Part shown: positions 1-6,872 of the stretch, one piece after another
Numbering within the stretch: the stretch's first letter is position 1
Layout of the letters: every line of letters begins with the position of its first letter
Source: an uncultured Oxalobacteraceae bacterium
GTDB lineage: Bacteria; Pseudomonadota; Gammaproteobacteria; Burkholderiales; Burkholderiaceae
Length of the DNA: 13,184 nt
NCBI GenBank assembly: GCA_946478765.1
Contig: CAMLDH010000082.1
Coordinates: 1-13,184, forward strand
Direction: 5' to 3'
The notes under the pieces: model-generated
Told to the model about the DNA's origin: nothing
The model's input: the letters and a program-made list of their open reading frames with translations, nothing else
Database searches by the model: none
Translations under genes and position numbers: made by a program

Positions 1-948
1 TGCCTGCAGATACAGTGACATTTCGCCGATCTCGTCGAGGAACACGGTGCCGCCATCGGCCATTTCAATCAACCCGGGCTTGCCGCTGCGCTGTGCACCG
101 CTGAACGCGCCCGGGGTGTAGCCAAACAGTTCACTTTCAGCCAAGCTCTCCGGCAAGGCTGCACAATTGAGTGCCAGAAAGGGCGCATTGCGGCGCGAAC
201 TGACGGCATGGCAGGCTTGCGCCACCAATTCCTTACCGGTCCCGGTTTCACCCAGTATCAGTAACGGCGCATCAACGGTTGCGACCCGCGCCGCACGCGC
301 TTTCAATGCCCGGATCGGCGCCGATTCGCCAATCATCAAATGGAATCCGCTCCCTTGCGAATGTTGCAGTGCATGTATCCGCTCCCCCAAGCGGCGCGGC
401 GCATGCAGCGTGATGACGCCGCCGACCGTCTGATCGAGACTGGCATCGATCTCTTCCGATACCGGGGTCACGTCGAGCAGAAAGGGCTCGCCGCGCAGCA
501 TGACCTCGCGCGCCGGAACGCGAAAGCCGCTGCCGACCAGCTCCGTCTCCAGCGCCGCTTCGCCGAACAATTCGCGCAAGGTCTTGCCATGCAAGGCGCT
601 CTCAGTCATGTTCGCCACCGCCGCCGCCGCCGCGTTGACCGCGACGATCCTGCCATCGGCATCGACCGCCATCACGGGGTCTGCCATGACCGCCATCAAT
701 GTGTCGAGATGCAGGCGACGGCGCACTCCGGGCAGAATATCGACCGCCTGCACGACAGTGACGCCGGCGACCGCCATGCAATCGGCACGCAAGGTCGGCA
801 GTATGCTTTCTTCGAGTTTGGGAATATCGATGAAGATATGCGGCGGCTCCACTTCGACTGCCACCACGTTCATGTGGCGTCGCGCCAGCACGGCGAGAAT
901 TTCGTGGGCAATGCCGACACGATCGGTGAACTGGACGTCTATGCGCAT
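1..948 (-). CDS. tyrR: TyrR-type enhancer-binding regulator (ACT-PAS-AAA+), 3' end cut by window edge
   Basis: The frame is open from an ATG at 946-948 to the left edge (316 codons); the rest of the AAA+ domain and the DNA-binding helix-turn-helix lie outside. The N-terminus [18 protein letters not shown] resembles the ACT domain start of TyrR, which supports this start although no good ribosome site is visible. Domains: ACT about 1-72, PAS about 80-180, linker, AAA+ from about 205. Walker A is GETGTGKE (233-240), ESELFG is at 271-276, the sigma-54 contact loop reads GAFSGA (280-285), and Walker B is TVFLDE (301-306). E. coli TyrR, by contrast, lacks this loop and works with sigma-70 polymerase. 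The family senses aromatic amino acids and controls their transport and catabolism. Its position directly downstream of alr-dadA suggests control of alanine or amino-acid catabolism, which is inference. It could be called PhhR in pseudomonad usage. Confidence 0.88.
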   Translation of the reverse strand, partial: MRIDVQFTDRVGIAHEILAVLARRHMNVVAVEVEPPHIFIDIPKLEESILPTLRADCMAVAGVTVVQAVDILPGVRRRLHLDTLMAVMADPVMAVDADGRIVAVNAAAAAVANMTESALHGKTLRELFGEAALETELVGSGFRVPAREVMLRGEPFLLDVTPVSEEIDASLDQTVGGVITLHAPRRLGERIHALQHSQGSGFHLMIGESAPIRALKARAARVATVDAPLLILGETGTGKELVAQACHAVSSRRNAPFLALNCAALPESLAESELFGYTPGAFSGAQRSGKPGLIEMADGGTVFLDEIGEMSLYLQA

Positions 949-1046
949 GGTGTCAGGGCTAAAGTGTCAGTGCAATGCGCGAATTTTGCGCGAGTAGATA
1001 GGGCGACAGCGTTGCCTTGCCACTTTAACCGCCTGTGCTTGCTGCG

Positions 1047-1075
1047 ACAATAGTCGTGCGGCAGAGATTAACCAA
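1047..1075 (-). promoter_or_regulatory. Weak sigma-70-like promoter candidate for the tyrR-like gene
   Basis: On the minus strand, TTGGTT (1070-1075) and TATTGT (1047-1052) are separated by exactly 17 bases. They match the -35 consensus in 3 of 6 and the -10 consensus in 4 of 6 positions. Transcription would start near 1040, leaving a leader of about 90 bases before the ATG at 948. The match is weak and may be chance. Confidence 0.28.
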
Positions 1076-1107
1076 GCGCAACGGCTGTCCGGTCCGCTCG
1101 GGCAATC

Positions 1108-1126
1108 CGCCCGCAGTCAGCGGGCG
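1108..1126 (-). terminator. GC-rich hairpin downstream of dadA
   Basis: The arms CGCCCGC and GCGGGCG form a 7-bp perfect stem around a 5-base loop, about 120 bases past the dadA stop. There is no U-run on either side, so it is not a classical intrinsic terminator. It may stabilise the 3' end of the alr-dadA mRNA or cause pausing. Confidence 0.3.
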
Positions 1127-1242
1127 CGGCGCTGCCAGCATGCATTACGCCAGCAATTCGATCACGGTTAAAAATCCGACATGCAACAATGGGACGCCGA
1201 ATACGAACGCGTCGGCAGCCGGCTAACCCATGCCCATCGCGT

Positions 1243-2538
1243 TCATGCATGTGCCTGTTGCGGCTGCACGATCGGCCGATTTCCGGCGCCATAGCGATCC
1301 ATGAACAGTCCTTCCATATCGATGTCAGGTTGTCTGCCGGAGACGATATCGGCGATCACGCGGCCGGAGCCGCAAGCCATGGTCCAGCCCAGTGTGCCAT
1401 GGCCGGTATTCAGGAAGAGATTGCGGTAAGGCGTCGGCCCGACCACCGGCGTACCATCCGGCGTCATCGGCCGCAAACCGGTCCAGAATTCCGCCTTCGC
1501 GACATCGCCGCCGTGCGGAAATAAATCGCAAACAGAATGCTCCAGCGTTGCACGCCGCGCCTTATGCAATTTGAGGCTGTACCCGGTGATTTCTGCGGTG
1601 CCGCCAACGCGGATACGGTCTCCCAGGCGCGTGATCGCGACCTTGTATGTTTCATCCATTACGGTCGATTCCGGCGCGCTCGCGGCATCGGTGATCGGCA
1701 CGGTGATTGAATAGCCCTTGATCGGATAGACCGGAATGCGGATCGCGAGATCGCGCAGCAGAATCGGGGAATAGCTACCCAATGCCAGCACGTAGGCATC
1801 CGCTTTCATTTCCCCCTGCGACGTGACGACGCCGGTAATTTTCTTGTCGTCTGCCAGCAGGCGATCAATTGACACGCCATACTTGAATTTGACGCCGAGG
1901 CGTTCGGCCATCGCGGCGAGATTCTGGGTGAACTTGAAACAATCGCCGGTTTCATCGCCGGGCAGGCGCAATGCGCCGACGAATTTTTCCCGCACATGCG
2001 CGAGCGCCGGTTCGTTGCGAATGCAACCAGCCGGATCCAGCACTTCGTACGGCACGCTGTAACGGTCGAGAATCGCCATGTCGCCGGCCGCCGCATCGAG
2101 CTGCTTTTGGGTGCGAAACAACTGCATCGTGCCTTGCGTACGCTGGTCATAATCGATGCCGGTGTCGGCCCGCAAGGCAACCAGACAGTCGCGACTGTAT
2201 TCGGCCAGCCTCAACATACGTGCCTTGTTGACCTCATACCGACTGGTGGTACAGTTCATCAGCATCTGCAGCAGCCAACGCCACATAGCGGGATCGAGGC
2301 TGGGCCGGATTGTCAGAGGACTGTGGCGCATCATCAGCCACTTGATTGCCTTGAGCGGCACGCCCGGTCCGGCCCACGGCGCCGAATAGCCGGGAGAGAC
2401 TTCGCCCGCATTGGCAAAGCTGGTTTCCAGACCTGCGCCATCCTGACGATCGACGACCGTCACTTGATGGCCGGCCTGCGCCAGGTAATAGGCGGATGCG
2501 GTACCGATGACGCCACTGCCCAACACGATGATTTTCAT
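1243..2538 (-). CDS. dadA: D-amino acid dehydrogenase small subunit (FAD)
   Basis: Membrane-associated flavoprotein that oxidises D-alanine and other D-amino acids to 2-oxo acids and ammonia, passing electrons to the respiratory chain. It is the second step of alanine catabolism after the racemase. The N-terminal Rossmann fold starts [20 protein letters not shown] with the GxGxxG fingerprint at residues 7-12. The C-terminal [14 protein letters not shown] motif is typical of DadA. I chose the ATG at 2536-2538: AAAGG sits 5 bases upstream of it, and it gives 431 aa, matching E. coli DadA (432 aa). The upstream in-frame ATG at 2553 has no ribosome site and would add only five residues. The gene follows alr by 25 bases, so the two are almost surely cotranscribed. 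No defects were seen. Confidence 0.95.
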   Translation of the reverse strand: MKIIVLGSGVIGTASAYYLAQAGHQVTVVDRQDGAGLETSFANAGEVSPGYSAPWAGPGVPLKAIKWLMMRHSPLTIRPSLDPAMWRWLLQMLMNCTTSRYEVNKARMLRLAEYSRDCLVALRADTGIDYDQRTQGTMQLFRTQKQLDAAAGDMAILDRYSVPYEVLDPAGCIRNEPALAHVREKFVGALRLPGDETGDCFKFTQNLAAMAERLGVKFKYGVSIDRLLADDKKITGVVTSQGEMKADAYVLALGSYSPILLRDLAIRIPVYPIKGYSITVPITDAASAPESTVMDETYKVAITRLGDRIRVGGTAEITGYSLKLHKARRATLEHSVCDLFPHGGDVAKAEFWTGLRPMTPDGTPVVGPTPYRNLFLNTGHGTLGWTMACGSGRVIADIVSGRQPDIDMEGLFMDRYGAGNRPIVQPQQAHA

Positions 2539-2563
2539 AGCGACCTTTTTCATTTTCAGAGGG

Positions 2564-3694
2564 TTAAATGCGGTGTGCGGGTGACTGCAACCCGCCGGTA
2601 TAGTTGCGCTGGTAACGATGCCCCAGGCTGGTCAGGATTTCATAGCCGATTGTTCCCGCCAAGGCAGCGGCCGCATCAACGGTGTGATGCGCAGAAAGAA
2701 GATCGGCGTACGCTCCCGGGATCAAAGATGCCGGATCGACGTCAGTCACGTCGAGCGTAATGGTGTCCATGGAGATGTTGCCGACCTGCGGCACCTGGAC
2801 GCCATCGATGGAGGCGATGGCGCGATTGCTGAAGCTGCGCAGCCAGCCGTCCGCATAGCCAACCGCCACGGTCGCGATGCGGCTCGGACGAGACGCGCGA
2901 TAAGTGAGGCCGTAACCGATGTGATCGCCGCTTGCAATGGTTCTGGTCTGGATTATTTTTCCCTGCAAACGCACGACAGGCTGCATCGGATTTTCCGCTC
3001 CATACATCGGCGCGATGCCGTATAGCGCACAACCGGGCCGCACCAGGTCGAAGTGAAAGTCGTCGCCCAGGAAAATTCCTGACGAATTCGCAAAGCTTGC
3101 CGCACACGCCGGCAACCGCTTGCGTAAAGCCTTGAATTTTTGCAGTTGCATGGCATTCATGGGGTGATCCCGTCGCTCGGCGCAAGCCAGATGGCTCATC
3201 AAGTAACGTAACTCAATACCGTCCAGAAATCCAGGATCGGCTATCCATGCGTCCACTTCCTCTAATGAGAGCCCAAGGCGGGACATGCCGCTATCGAGCT
3301 GGATGATCGCAGGTAGCGCGCGGTTGTGACGCTGCGCCAGCCGGCGCCACGCAGCTACCTGCGGCGTGCTGTTCAATACCGGAATCAAGCGGTGCGCGAT
3401 GAACTCCTCGTCGCTGCCCACGGGCGGTCCGTGCAATACGTAGAGCTGGGCATCGACCGGTAAATGAGGACGCAATGCGATTGCCTCATCCAAGTGTGCG
3501 ACAAAGAAGTCGCGGCAGCCATCGGCGGCCAACGCTGGCGCGATGCGCGCGGCGCCCAAGCCGTACGCGTCGGCCTTGACCACGGCGGCGCAAACGGCAT
3601 GCCCGGCGCGCGCGCGCAGCAGGCGATAGTTCGATCTAACCGCATCCAGATCGATTGTCAGTAATGCTCCTGCGTGCTTGCGCTGCTGATCCAT
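2564..3694 (-). CDS. alr: Alanine racemase, catabolic type by context
   Basis: PLP-dependent interconversion of L- and D-alanine in the cytoplasm, supplying D-alanine for DadA and for peptidoglycan. The PLP lysine is K40 in [11 protein letters not shown]. The second catalytic base is a tyrosine in the GYGLTYRA motif (Y261 or Y265). The substrate-loop region SGMSRLG (135-141) and the conserved AVGYADGW stretch are present. At 376 aa it is of normal length. The start ATG at 3692-3694 is preceded by GAGAAG (3697-3702). The gene is the first of the alr-dadA operon, an arrangement that matches the catabolic DadX rather than the housekeeping Alr, so dadX would be an equally fair name. Its upstream region holds the sigma-54 promoter and TyrR-box-like palindromes described separately. 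Confidence 0.94.
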   Translation of the reverse strand: MDQQRKHAGALLTIDLDAVRSNYRLLRARAGHAVCAAVVKADAYGLGAARIAPALAADGCRDFFVAHLDEAIALRPHLPVDAQLYVLHGPPVGSDEEFIAHRLIPVLNSTPQVAAWRRLAQRHNRALPAIIQLDSGMSRLGLSLEEVDAWIADPGFLDGIELRYLMSHLACAERRDHPMNAMQLQKFKALRKRLPACAASFANSSGIFLGDDFHFDLVRPGCALYGIAPMYGAENPMQPVVRLQGKIIQTRTIASGDHIGYGLTYRASRPSRIATVAVGYADGWLRSFSNRAIASIDGVQVPQVGNISMDTITLDVTDVDPASLIPGAYADLLSAHHTVDAAAALAGTIGYEILTSLGHRYQRNYTGGLQSPAHRI

Positions 3695-3763
3695 GTCTTC
3701 TCACTTGTAAGGGTTGCCATATTGCCTGACCGCTTTCCGTGCAGCGGCAATGCATGGTATTTG

Positions 3764-3778
3764 GCAACATCCATGCCA
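3764..3778 (-). promoter_or_regulatory. Sigma-54 (-24/-12) promoter of the alr-dadA operon
   Basis: On the minus strand the sequence is TGGCATGGATGTTGC. It matches the sigma-54 consensus TGGCACG-N4-TTGC at every defined position except one (T for C). The invariant GG and GC are correctly spaced: second G and C are 12 bases apart. The predicted start is near 3752, giving a leader of about 58 bases before alr. Caution: the site is also part of a palindrome, TTTGGCA-N7-TGCCAAA (3760-3780), which could instead be an operator. Confidence 0.62.
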
Positions 3779-3840
3779 AACAAAATAAGCCAATAAATTC
3801 AAAGACTTAGGTAAAACCTGGGTATAAACTCTACGATTTC

Positions 3841-3858
3841 CGTACATAATTCGATACA
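3841..3858. promoter_or_regulatory. TyrR-box-like palindrome, promoter-proximal site
   Basis: The sequence CGTACATAATTCGATACA has the GTA-N10-TAC skeleton of the TyrR box (TGTAAA-N6-TTTACA) and 8 of its 12 defined bases, including the essential G and C 14 bases apart. Its centre lies about 97 bases upstream of the predicted sigma-54 start, a usual distance for an enhancer-binding protein. Confidence 0.45.
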
Positions 3859-3922
3859 CAAGACCGCAAAAGTGAGTGACAAATGGCAGAAAGGCAGGCG
3901 CAAAGCCCCGTCAGCGCTTGAT

Positions 3923-3940
3923 TGTATTGATTTAGATACA
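3923..3940. promoter_or_regulatory. TyrR-box-like palindrome, distal pair member 1
   Basis: The sequence TGTATTGATTTAGATACA again has GTA-N10-TAC, with both outer T and A of the TyrR box. Its centre is about 180 bases upstream of the predicted sigma-54 start. It is one end of a tandem pair whose centres are 19 bases apart, consistent with cooperative binding of a dimeric regulator (inference). Confidence 0.5.
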
Positions 3941-3941
3941 G

Positions 3942-3959
3942 CGTATTTAATTTAATACA
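3942..3959. promoter_or_regulatory. TyrR-box-like palindrome, distal pair member 2
   Basis: The sequence CGTATTTAATTTAATACA has GTA-N10-TAC and is nearly self-complementary along its length (7 of 8 pairs in the inner 16 bases). It abuts the 3923-3940 site. The pair is flanked by two copies of the hexamer AGCGCT (3913-3918 and 3961-3966). Confidence 0.5.
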
Positions 3960-4025
3960 TAGCGCTTTTGGATAGTCTGAATGAAGCCGGCGCGACGCTT
4001 ACTTGCGTTCGTTCGGATGCAAGAT

Positions 4026-4041
4026 GGCGTCAGATGACGCC
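4026..4041. repeat. Short inverted repeat near the 3' side of mutT
   Basis: The arms GGCGTCA and TGACGCC (7 bp) surround two bases. It lies about 85 bases downstream of the mutT stop on the minus strand. No U-run follows, so a terminator role is not supported. It could be a hairpin that protects the mutT mRNA end. Confidence 0.3.
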
Positions 4042-4126
4042 GAAACGAAAATGACGCTCACTGCGCCTCGCCGCAAATGAGCGCAACGCAGATTTTGACT
4101 TGTCGGATCAATGGACCGGGTCGCGC

Positions 4127-4537
4127 TCAGCGCGCGTACCGTAATTTATCCAGCCATTCAATCAGTGGAATGGTGGCAGGCAACAGCGGTTCGACGCTCA
4201 CGGCGCCCTGCCATGCGAATGCCTGGCCCTCTAGGCTTTGCGGTTCGCCGCGCCAGTCGCGGCTGATGTAGAAATGCAGGCGCACATGCGCATGCGGATA
4301 CACATGCTCGACACCGCACCACGGCTCTGCGGAGATGATCTGCACGCCCAGTTCCTCGACGAATTCGCGCTTGAGCGCATCCAGAATAGCCTCGTCCGCC
4401 TCAACCTTTCCGCCGGGGAATTCCCAATAACCCGCATACGGTTTGCCCGTTGGCCGCTGGCCCAGCAGCACGTCGCCATTCGGCCGCATCAGGATGCCGA
4501 CGGCGACGTCAATCGGCGGCGTGGAAAGTTGTGACAT
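4127..4537 (-). CDS. mutT: MutT-type Nudix hydrolase (8-oxo-dGTP diphosphatase)
   Basis: It hydrolyses oxidised purine nucleoside triphosphates such as 8-oxo-dGTP to the monophosphate and so prevents A:T to C:G transversions. The Nudix box (G-x5-E-x7-RE-U-x-EE-x-G-U) is perfect at residues 43-65: G43, E49, R57-E58, E61-E62, G64. Before it stands GYWEFPGGK, the usual MutT lead-in. At 136 aa it is close to E. coli MutT (129 aa) and is a single domain. It is the last gene of the argJ-ATPase-mutT run, 37 bases behind the ATPase stop. No clear ribosome site precedes the ATG, so translation may depend on its upstream neighbour. Neighbourhood with secA recalls the secA-mutT linkage of E. coli and supports true MutT rather than a generic Nudix protein. 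Confidence 0.9.
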   Translation of the reverse strand: MSQLSTPPIDVAVGILMRPNGDVLLGQRPTGKPYAGYWEFPGGKVEADEAILDALKREFVEELGVQIISAEPWCGVEHVYPHAHVRLHFYISRDWRGEPQSLEGQAFAWQGAVSVEPLLPATIPLIEWLDKLRYAR

Positions 4538-4574
4538 GAAGAGATAGGCGGTCGGAAGCGTTATGGAAACGGGT

Positions 4575-5447
4575 TCATTTCATCTTGCCGGCATGGTCTT
4601 TGGCAAATTGCCACGCCACGCGCCCAGACCGCGAACCGCGCTGCAATGCCCAGCGCAGGGCATCGCCTTTCGCCTCTTCAATTTGCGCTGCATTACAGCC
4701 GAAGTGGCCCAGCCAATGCGCAACGATGTCGAGATAATCGGTCTGCTTGAATGGGTAAAACGACACCCACAGCCCGAAGCGCTCGGACAGCGAAATCTTT
4801 TCTTCGACCGTTTCACCCGGATGCAAATCGCCGTCGTCGGTGTGCGTATACGTCGCGTTGTCCGACATCCGTTCCGGCATCAGGTGGCGGCGATTGGATG
4901 TCGCGTAAATCAGGACGTTGTCCGATTGCGCGCAGATGCCGCCGTCCAGTGCCACCTTCAGCGCCTTGTACCCGCCCTCGCCTTCTTCGAACGACAGGTC
5001 GTCGCAAAAGACGATGAAGCGCTCGGGCCGCGCCGCAACCAGATCGACGATATCCGGCAAATCCGCCAGATCGTCCTTGTCGACTTCGATCAGACGCAAA
5101 CCCTGCGCAGCAAATTGGTTCAGGCAAGCCTTGATCAAGGACGACTTGCCGGTGCCGCGGGCGCCGGTCAGCAGCACATTGTTGGCCGGCAAACCCTGTA
5201 CGAACTGCCGTGTGTTTTGTGCGATCTGCTGCTTTTGCGCGTCGATATTGTGCAAGTCGGACAAGGCGATCGGCGCGATGTGCGCAACCCGTTGCAAATA
5301 GCCGCGACTATCCTTGCCACTGCGTTTGCGCCAGCGAAATGCGATACCGGCCTTCCAATCCGGCTCCGTTGCCGTATCCGGCAGCAGCGCTTCCAGGCGG
5401 CCGAGCAATGCTTCCGCACGTACGAGAAATTGATCCAGTTGCGTCAT
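4575..5447 (-). CDS. DUF815-family AAA ATPase
   Basis: Predicted cytoplasmic P-loop ATPase of the DUF815 family, 290 aa. I know of no experimentally settled role. Visible elements: an N-terminal helical region (1-60); Walker A GARGTGKS (95-102); Walker B FIVFCDD followed by LSFEEGE (144-157); a sensor-1-like ATSNRRHL (182-189); and SERFGLWVSF near 220, where AAA proteins carry the arginine finger and box VII. The family is conserved between argJ and mutT in many betaproteobacteria. Its start lies 5 bases after the argJ stop, so it must be cotranscribed with argJ and is probably translationally coupled. Nothing in the sequence identifies a substrate. Function is unknown. Confidence 0.88.
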   Translation of the reverse strand: MTQLDQFLVRAEALLGRLEALLPDTATEPDWKAGIAFRWRKRSGKDSRGYLQRVAHIAPIALSDLHNIDAQKQQIAQNTRQFVQGLPANNVLLTGARGTGKSSLIKACLNQFAAQGLRLIEVDKDDLADLPDIVDLVAARPERFIVFCDDLSFEEGEGGYKALKVALDGGICAQSDNVLIYATSNRRHLMPERMSDNATYTHTDDGDLHPGETVEEKISLSERFGLWVSFYPFKQTDYLDIVAHWLGHFGCNAAQIEEAKGDALRWALQRGSRSGRVAWQFAKDHAGKMK

Positions 5448-5452
5448 CGTTA

Positions 5453-6691
5453 TCAGGATCGGTAATCTGCATTGATCGTCACATACTCATGCGACAGATC
5501 GCAAGTCCAGATTGTCGCTGCCGCATCGCCGCGCCCCAGCTTGACGCGCACCGTGATTTCACTTTGTTTCATCACGCGTTGACCATCTGCCTCCTGATAC
5601 TCGGGATTGCGTCCGCCGTTCCGGGCGACCCACACATCATCGAGGTACAGGTTCAAACGGGTCACATCCAGATCAGTGACGCCCGCATAACCAATCGCGG
5701 CAAGAATGCGGCCGAGGTTGGGATCGGATGCAAAAAAAGCGGTTTTCACCAAGGGAGAATGGCCGATCGAATAGGCAATCTTGCGGCATTCTTCGACGTT
5801 GGCGCCCTGCTCCACCGTGATGGTAATGAACTTGGTTGCGCCTTCGCCGTCGCGCACGATCATCTGCGCCAGTTCCTGCGACAGACCGATCACCGCCGCC
5901 GACAACGCAGCGTATTCCGGCGAATCGATCTCGTTTACCTCGAGTTGCGCGGCGCCGGTGGCAATCAGCATGAAGGAATCATTGGTCGAGGTGTCGCCAT
6001 CGATCGTAATACAATTGAACGACTTGTCGGCAACCTCTTTCACCAGATGATCCAGCACCGATTGCGACACCTTGGCATCAGTCGCCAAAAACCCCAGCAT
6101 GGTTGCCATGTTCGGCTTGATCATGCCAGCGCCTTTGCTGATGCCGGTCAGCGTGACCGTCTTGCCATTGATCGTCACCTTGCGCGATGCTGCCTTCGGC
6201 AATGTATCCGTGGTCATGATCGCTTCGGCAGCGTGATACCAGTTGTCTTCCTTCAGATTCGCAATCGCCTGCGGCAAGCCGGCCACGACGCGATCCACCG
6301 GCAACGGCTCCAGAATAACGCCGGTCGAAAACGGCAGAATCTGCGACGATTCGCAACCGAGCAGGTCTGCCAACGCCACGCAGGTCGCATTGGCGTGCGC
6401 GAGTCCCGCCTCGCCGGTCCCGGCATTGGCGTTACCGGTGTTGATCAATAATGCACGAATCGGCGAATTCGCGATATGCAAGCCTTCCAGGTGCGCCTTG
6501 CATACCTGGACCGGTGCGGCGCAAAAGCGGTTGGTCGTGAATACACCGGCCACGGTCGCGCTTGGCGCCAGCTTCATCACCAGCACATCCTTGCGATTGG
6601 GTTTGCGCACGCCTGCCTCGGCATAGCCCAGTTCGATCCCGGCGACAGGATGCAGGTTAGCAGGAATGGGAAGGGGGAAATTGACGGCCAT
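5453..6691 (-). CDS. argJ: ArgJ: glutamate N-acetyltransferase / amino-acid N-acetyltransferase
   Basis: It recycles the acetyl group from N-acetylornithine to glutamate in the cyclic arginine pathway; bifunctional members also use acetyl-CoA. The proenzyme cleaves itself before the nucleophilic threonine. Here this is T197 in [10 protein letters not shown], preceded by KGAGMI as in the family. [11 protein letters not shown] (121-131) and [11 protein letters not shown] (83-93) are other conserved blocks. At 412 aa the length is normal. The sequence alone does not tell mono- from bifunctional. The ATG at 6689-6691 has no strong ribosome site. A -10-like TACAAT lies about 40 bases upstream. It heads a three-gene operon with the DUF815 ATPase and mutT. 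Confidence 0.95.
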   Translation of the reverse strand: MAVNFPLPIPANLHPVAGIELGYAEAGVRKPNRKDVLVMKLAPSATVAGVFTTNRFCAAPVQVCKAHLEGLHIANSPIRALLINTGNANAGTGEAGLAHANATCVALADLLGCESSQILPFSTGVILEPLPVDRVVAGLPQAIANLKEDNWYHAAEAIMTTDTLPKAASRKVTINGKTVTLTGISKGAGMIKPNMATMLGFLATDAKVSQSVLDHLVKEVADKSFNCITIDGDTSTNDSFMLIATGAAQLEVNEIDSPEYAALSAAVIGLSQELAQMIVRDGEGATKFITITVEQGANVEECRKIAYSIGHSPLVKTAFFASDPNLGRILAAIGYAGVTDLDVTRLNLYLDDVWVARNGGRNPEYQEADGQRVMKQSEITVRVKLGRGDAAATIWTCDLSHEYVTINADYRS

Positions 6692-6729
6692 AGGAATTTG
6701 ATTGGGTGATAGCGTGAAAGTAGTTCGTT

Positions 6730-6735
6730 ATTGTA
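6730..6735 (-). promoter_or_regulatory. -10-like box upstream of argJ
   Basis: TACAAT on the minus strand matches the -10 consensus in 5 of 6 positions and lies 38 bases before the argJ ATG. The best -35 partner (CTGCAA, 16 bases away) is poor. Because the secA terminator lies just upstream, argJ needs its own promoter, and this is the best candidate seen. Confidence 0.4.
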
Positions 6736-6814
6736 AACGCATATGCCGCGATTGCAGCCGGCAACATGAGAGAACGTGATAGCCAAGGCACCGCGAAAAC
6801 TTCGCAAGATTGCC

Positions 6815-6846
6815 AAAATAAAAAAAGGGCAGGTTACCCCGCCCTT
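6815..6846 (-). terminator. Intrinsic terminator of secA
   Basis: On the minus strand the arms AAGGGC and GCCCTT close a 10-base loop and are followed by TTTTTTATTTT. The stem starts 27 bases after the secA stop. This is a textbook Rho-independent terminator and separates secA from argJ. Confidence 0.87.
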
Positions 6847-6872
6847 CCTTGATGCCATTTGCCCGACTGGCG

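Larger units (their letters stand above)
949..1242. other. Spacer between dadA and the tyrR-like gene
   Basis: No gene is supported here. On the minus strand this is the region downstream of dadA and upstream of the regulator. It contains a GC-rich hairpin (1108-1126) and a weak sigma-70-like promoter (1047-1075), listed separately. No GTA-N10-TAC palindrome like those upstream of alr was found in it. Confidence 0.6.
3695..4126. other. 430-bp regulatory region between mutT and alr
   Basis: No open reading frame here is convincing. Reading leftward toward alr, the region holds, in order, an inverted repeat at 4026-4041, a pair of tandem 18-bp palindromes (3923-3959), a third palindrome (3841-3858), an AT-rich stretch, a sigma-54-type promoter (3764-3778), and a leader hairpin (arms CCGCT and AGCGG within 3721-3752). 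This is an unusually rich layout for a simple two-gene operon. The part nearest mutT (3967-4126) shows no clear terminator. Confidence 0.7.

Noticed and set aside
1009..1022. Sigma-54-like TGGCAAGGCAACGC upstream of the tyrR-like gene
   Set aside because: The spacing between GG and GC is one base too short (11 instead of 12), and sigma-54 promoters tolerate no such change.
340..1053. 237-codon plus-strand open frame
   Set aside because: Antisense to the TyrR-like regulator, whose domains read cleanly on the minus strand.
2539..2553. Upstream ATG for dadA (five extra residues)
   Set aside because: No ribosome site precedes it. The ATG at 2538 has AAAGG at good distance and matches the family N-terminus.
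5210..6451. 413-codon plus-strand open frame opposite argJ and the ATPase
   Set aside because: Low-complexity, His/Arg-rich product spanning two well-defined minus-strand genes; an antisense shadow.
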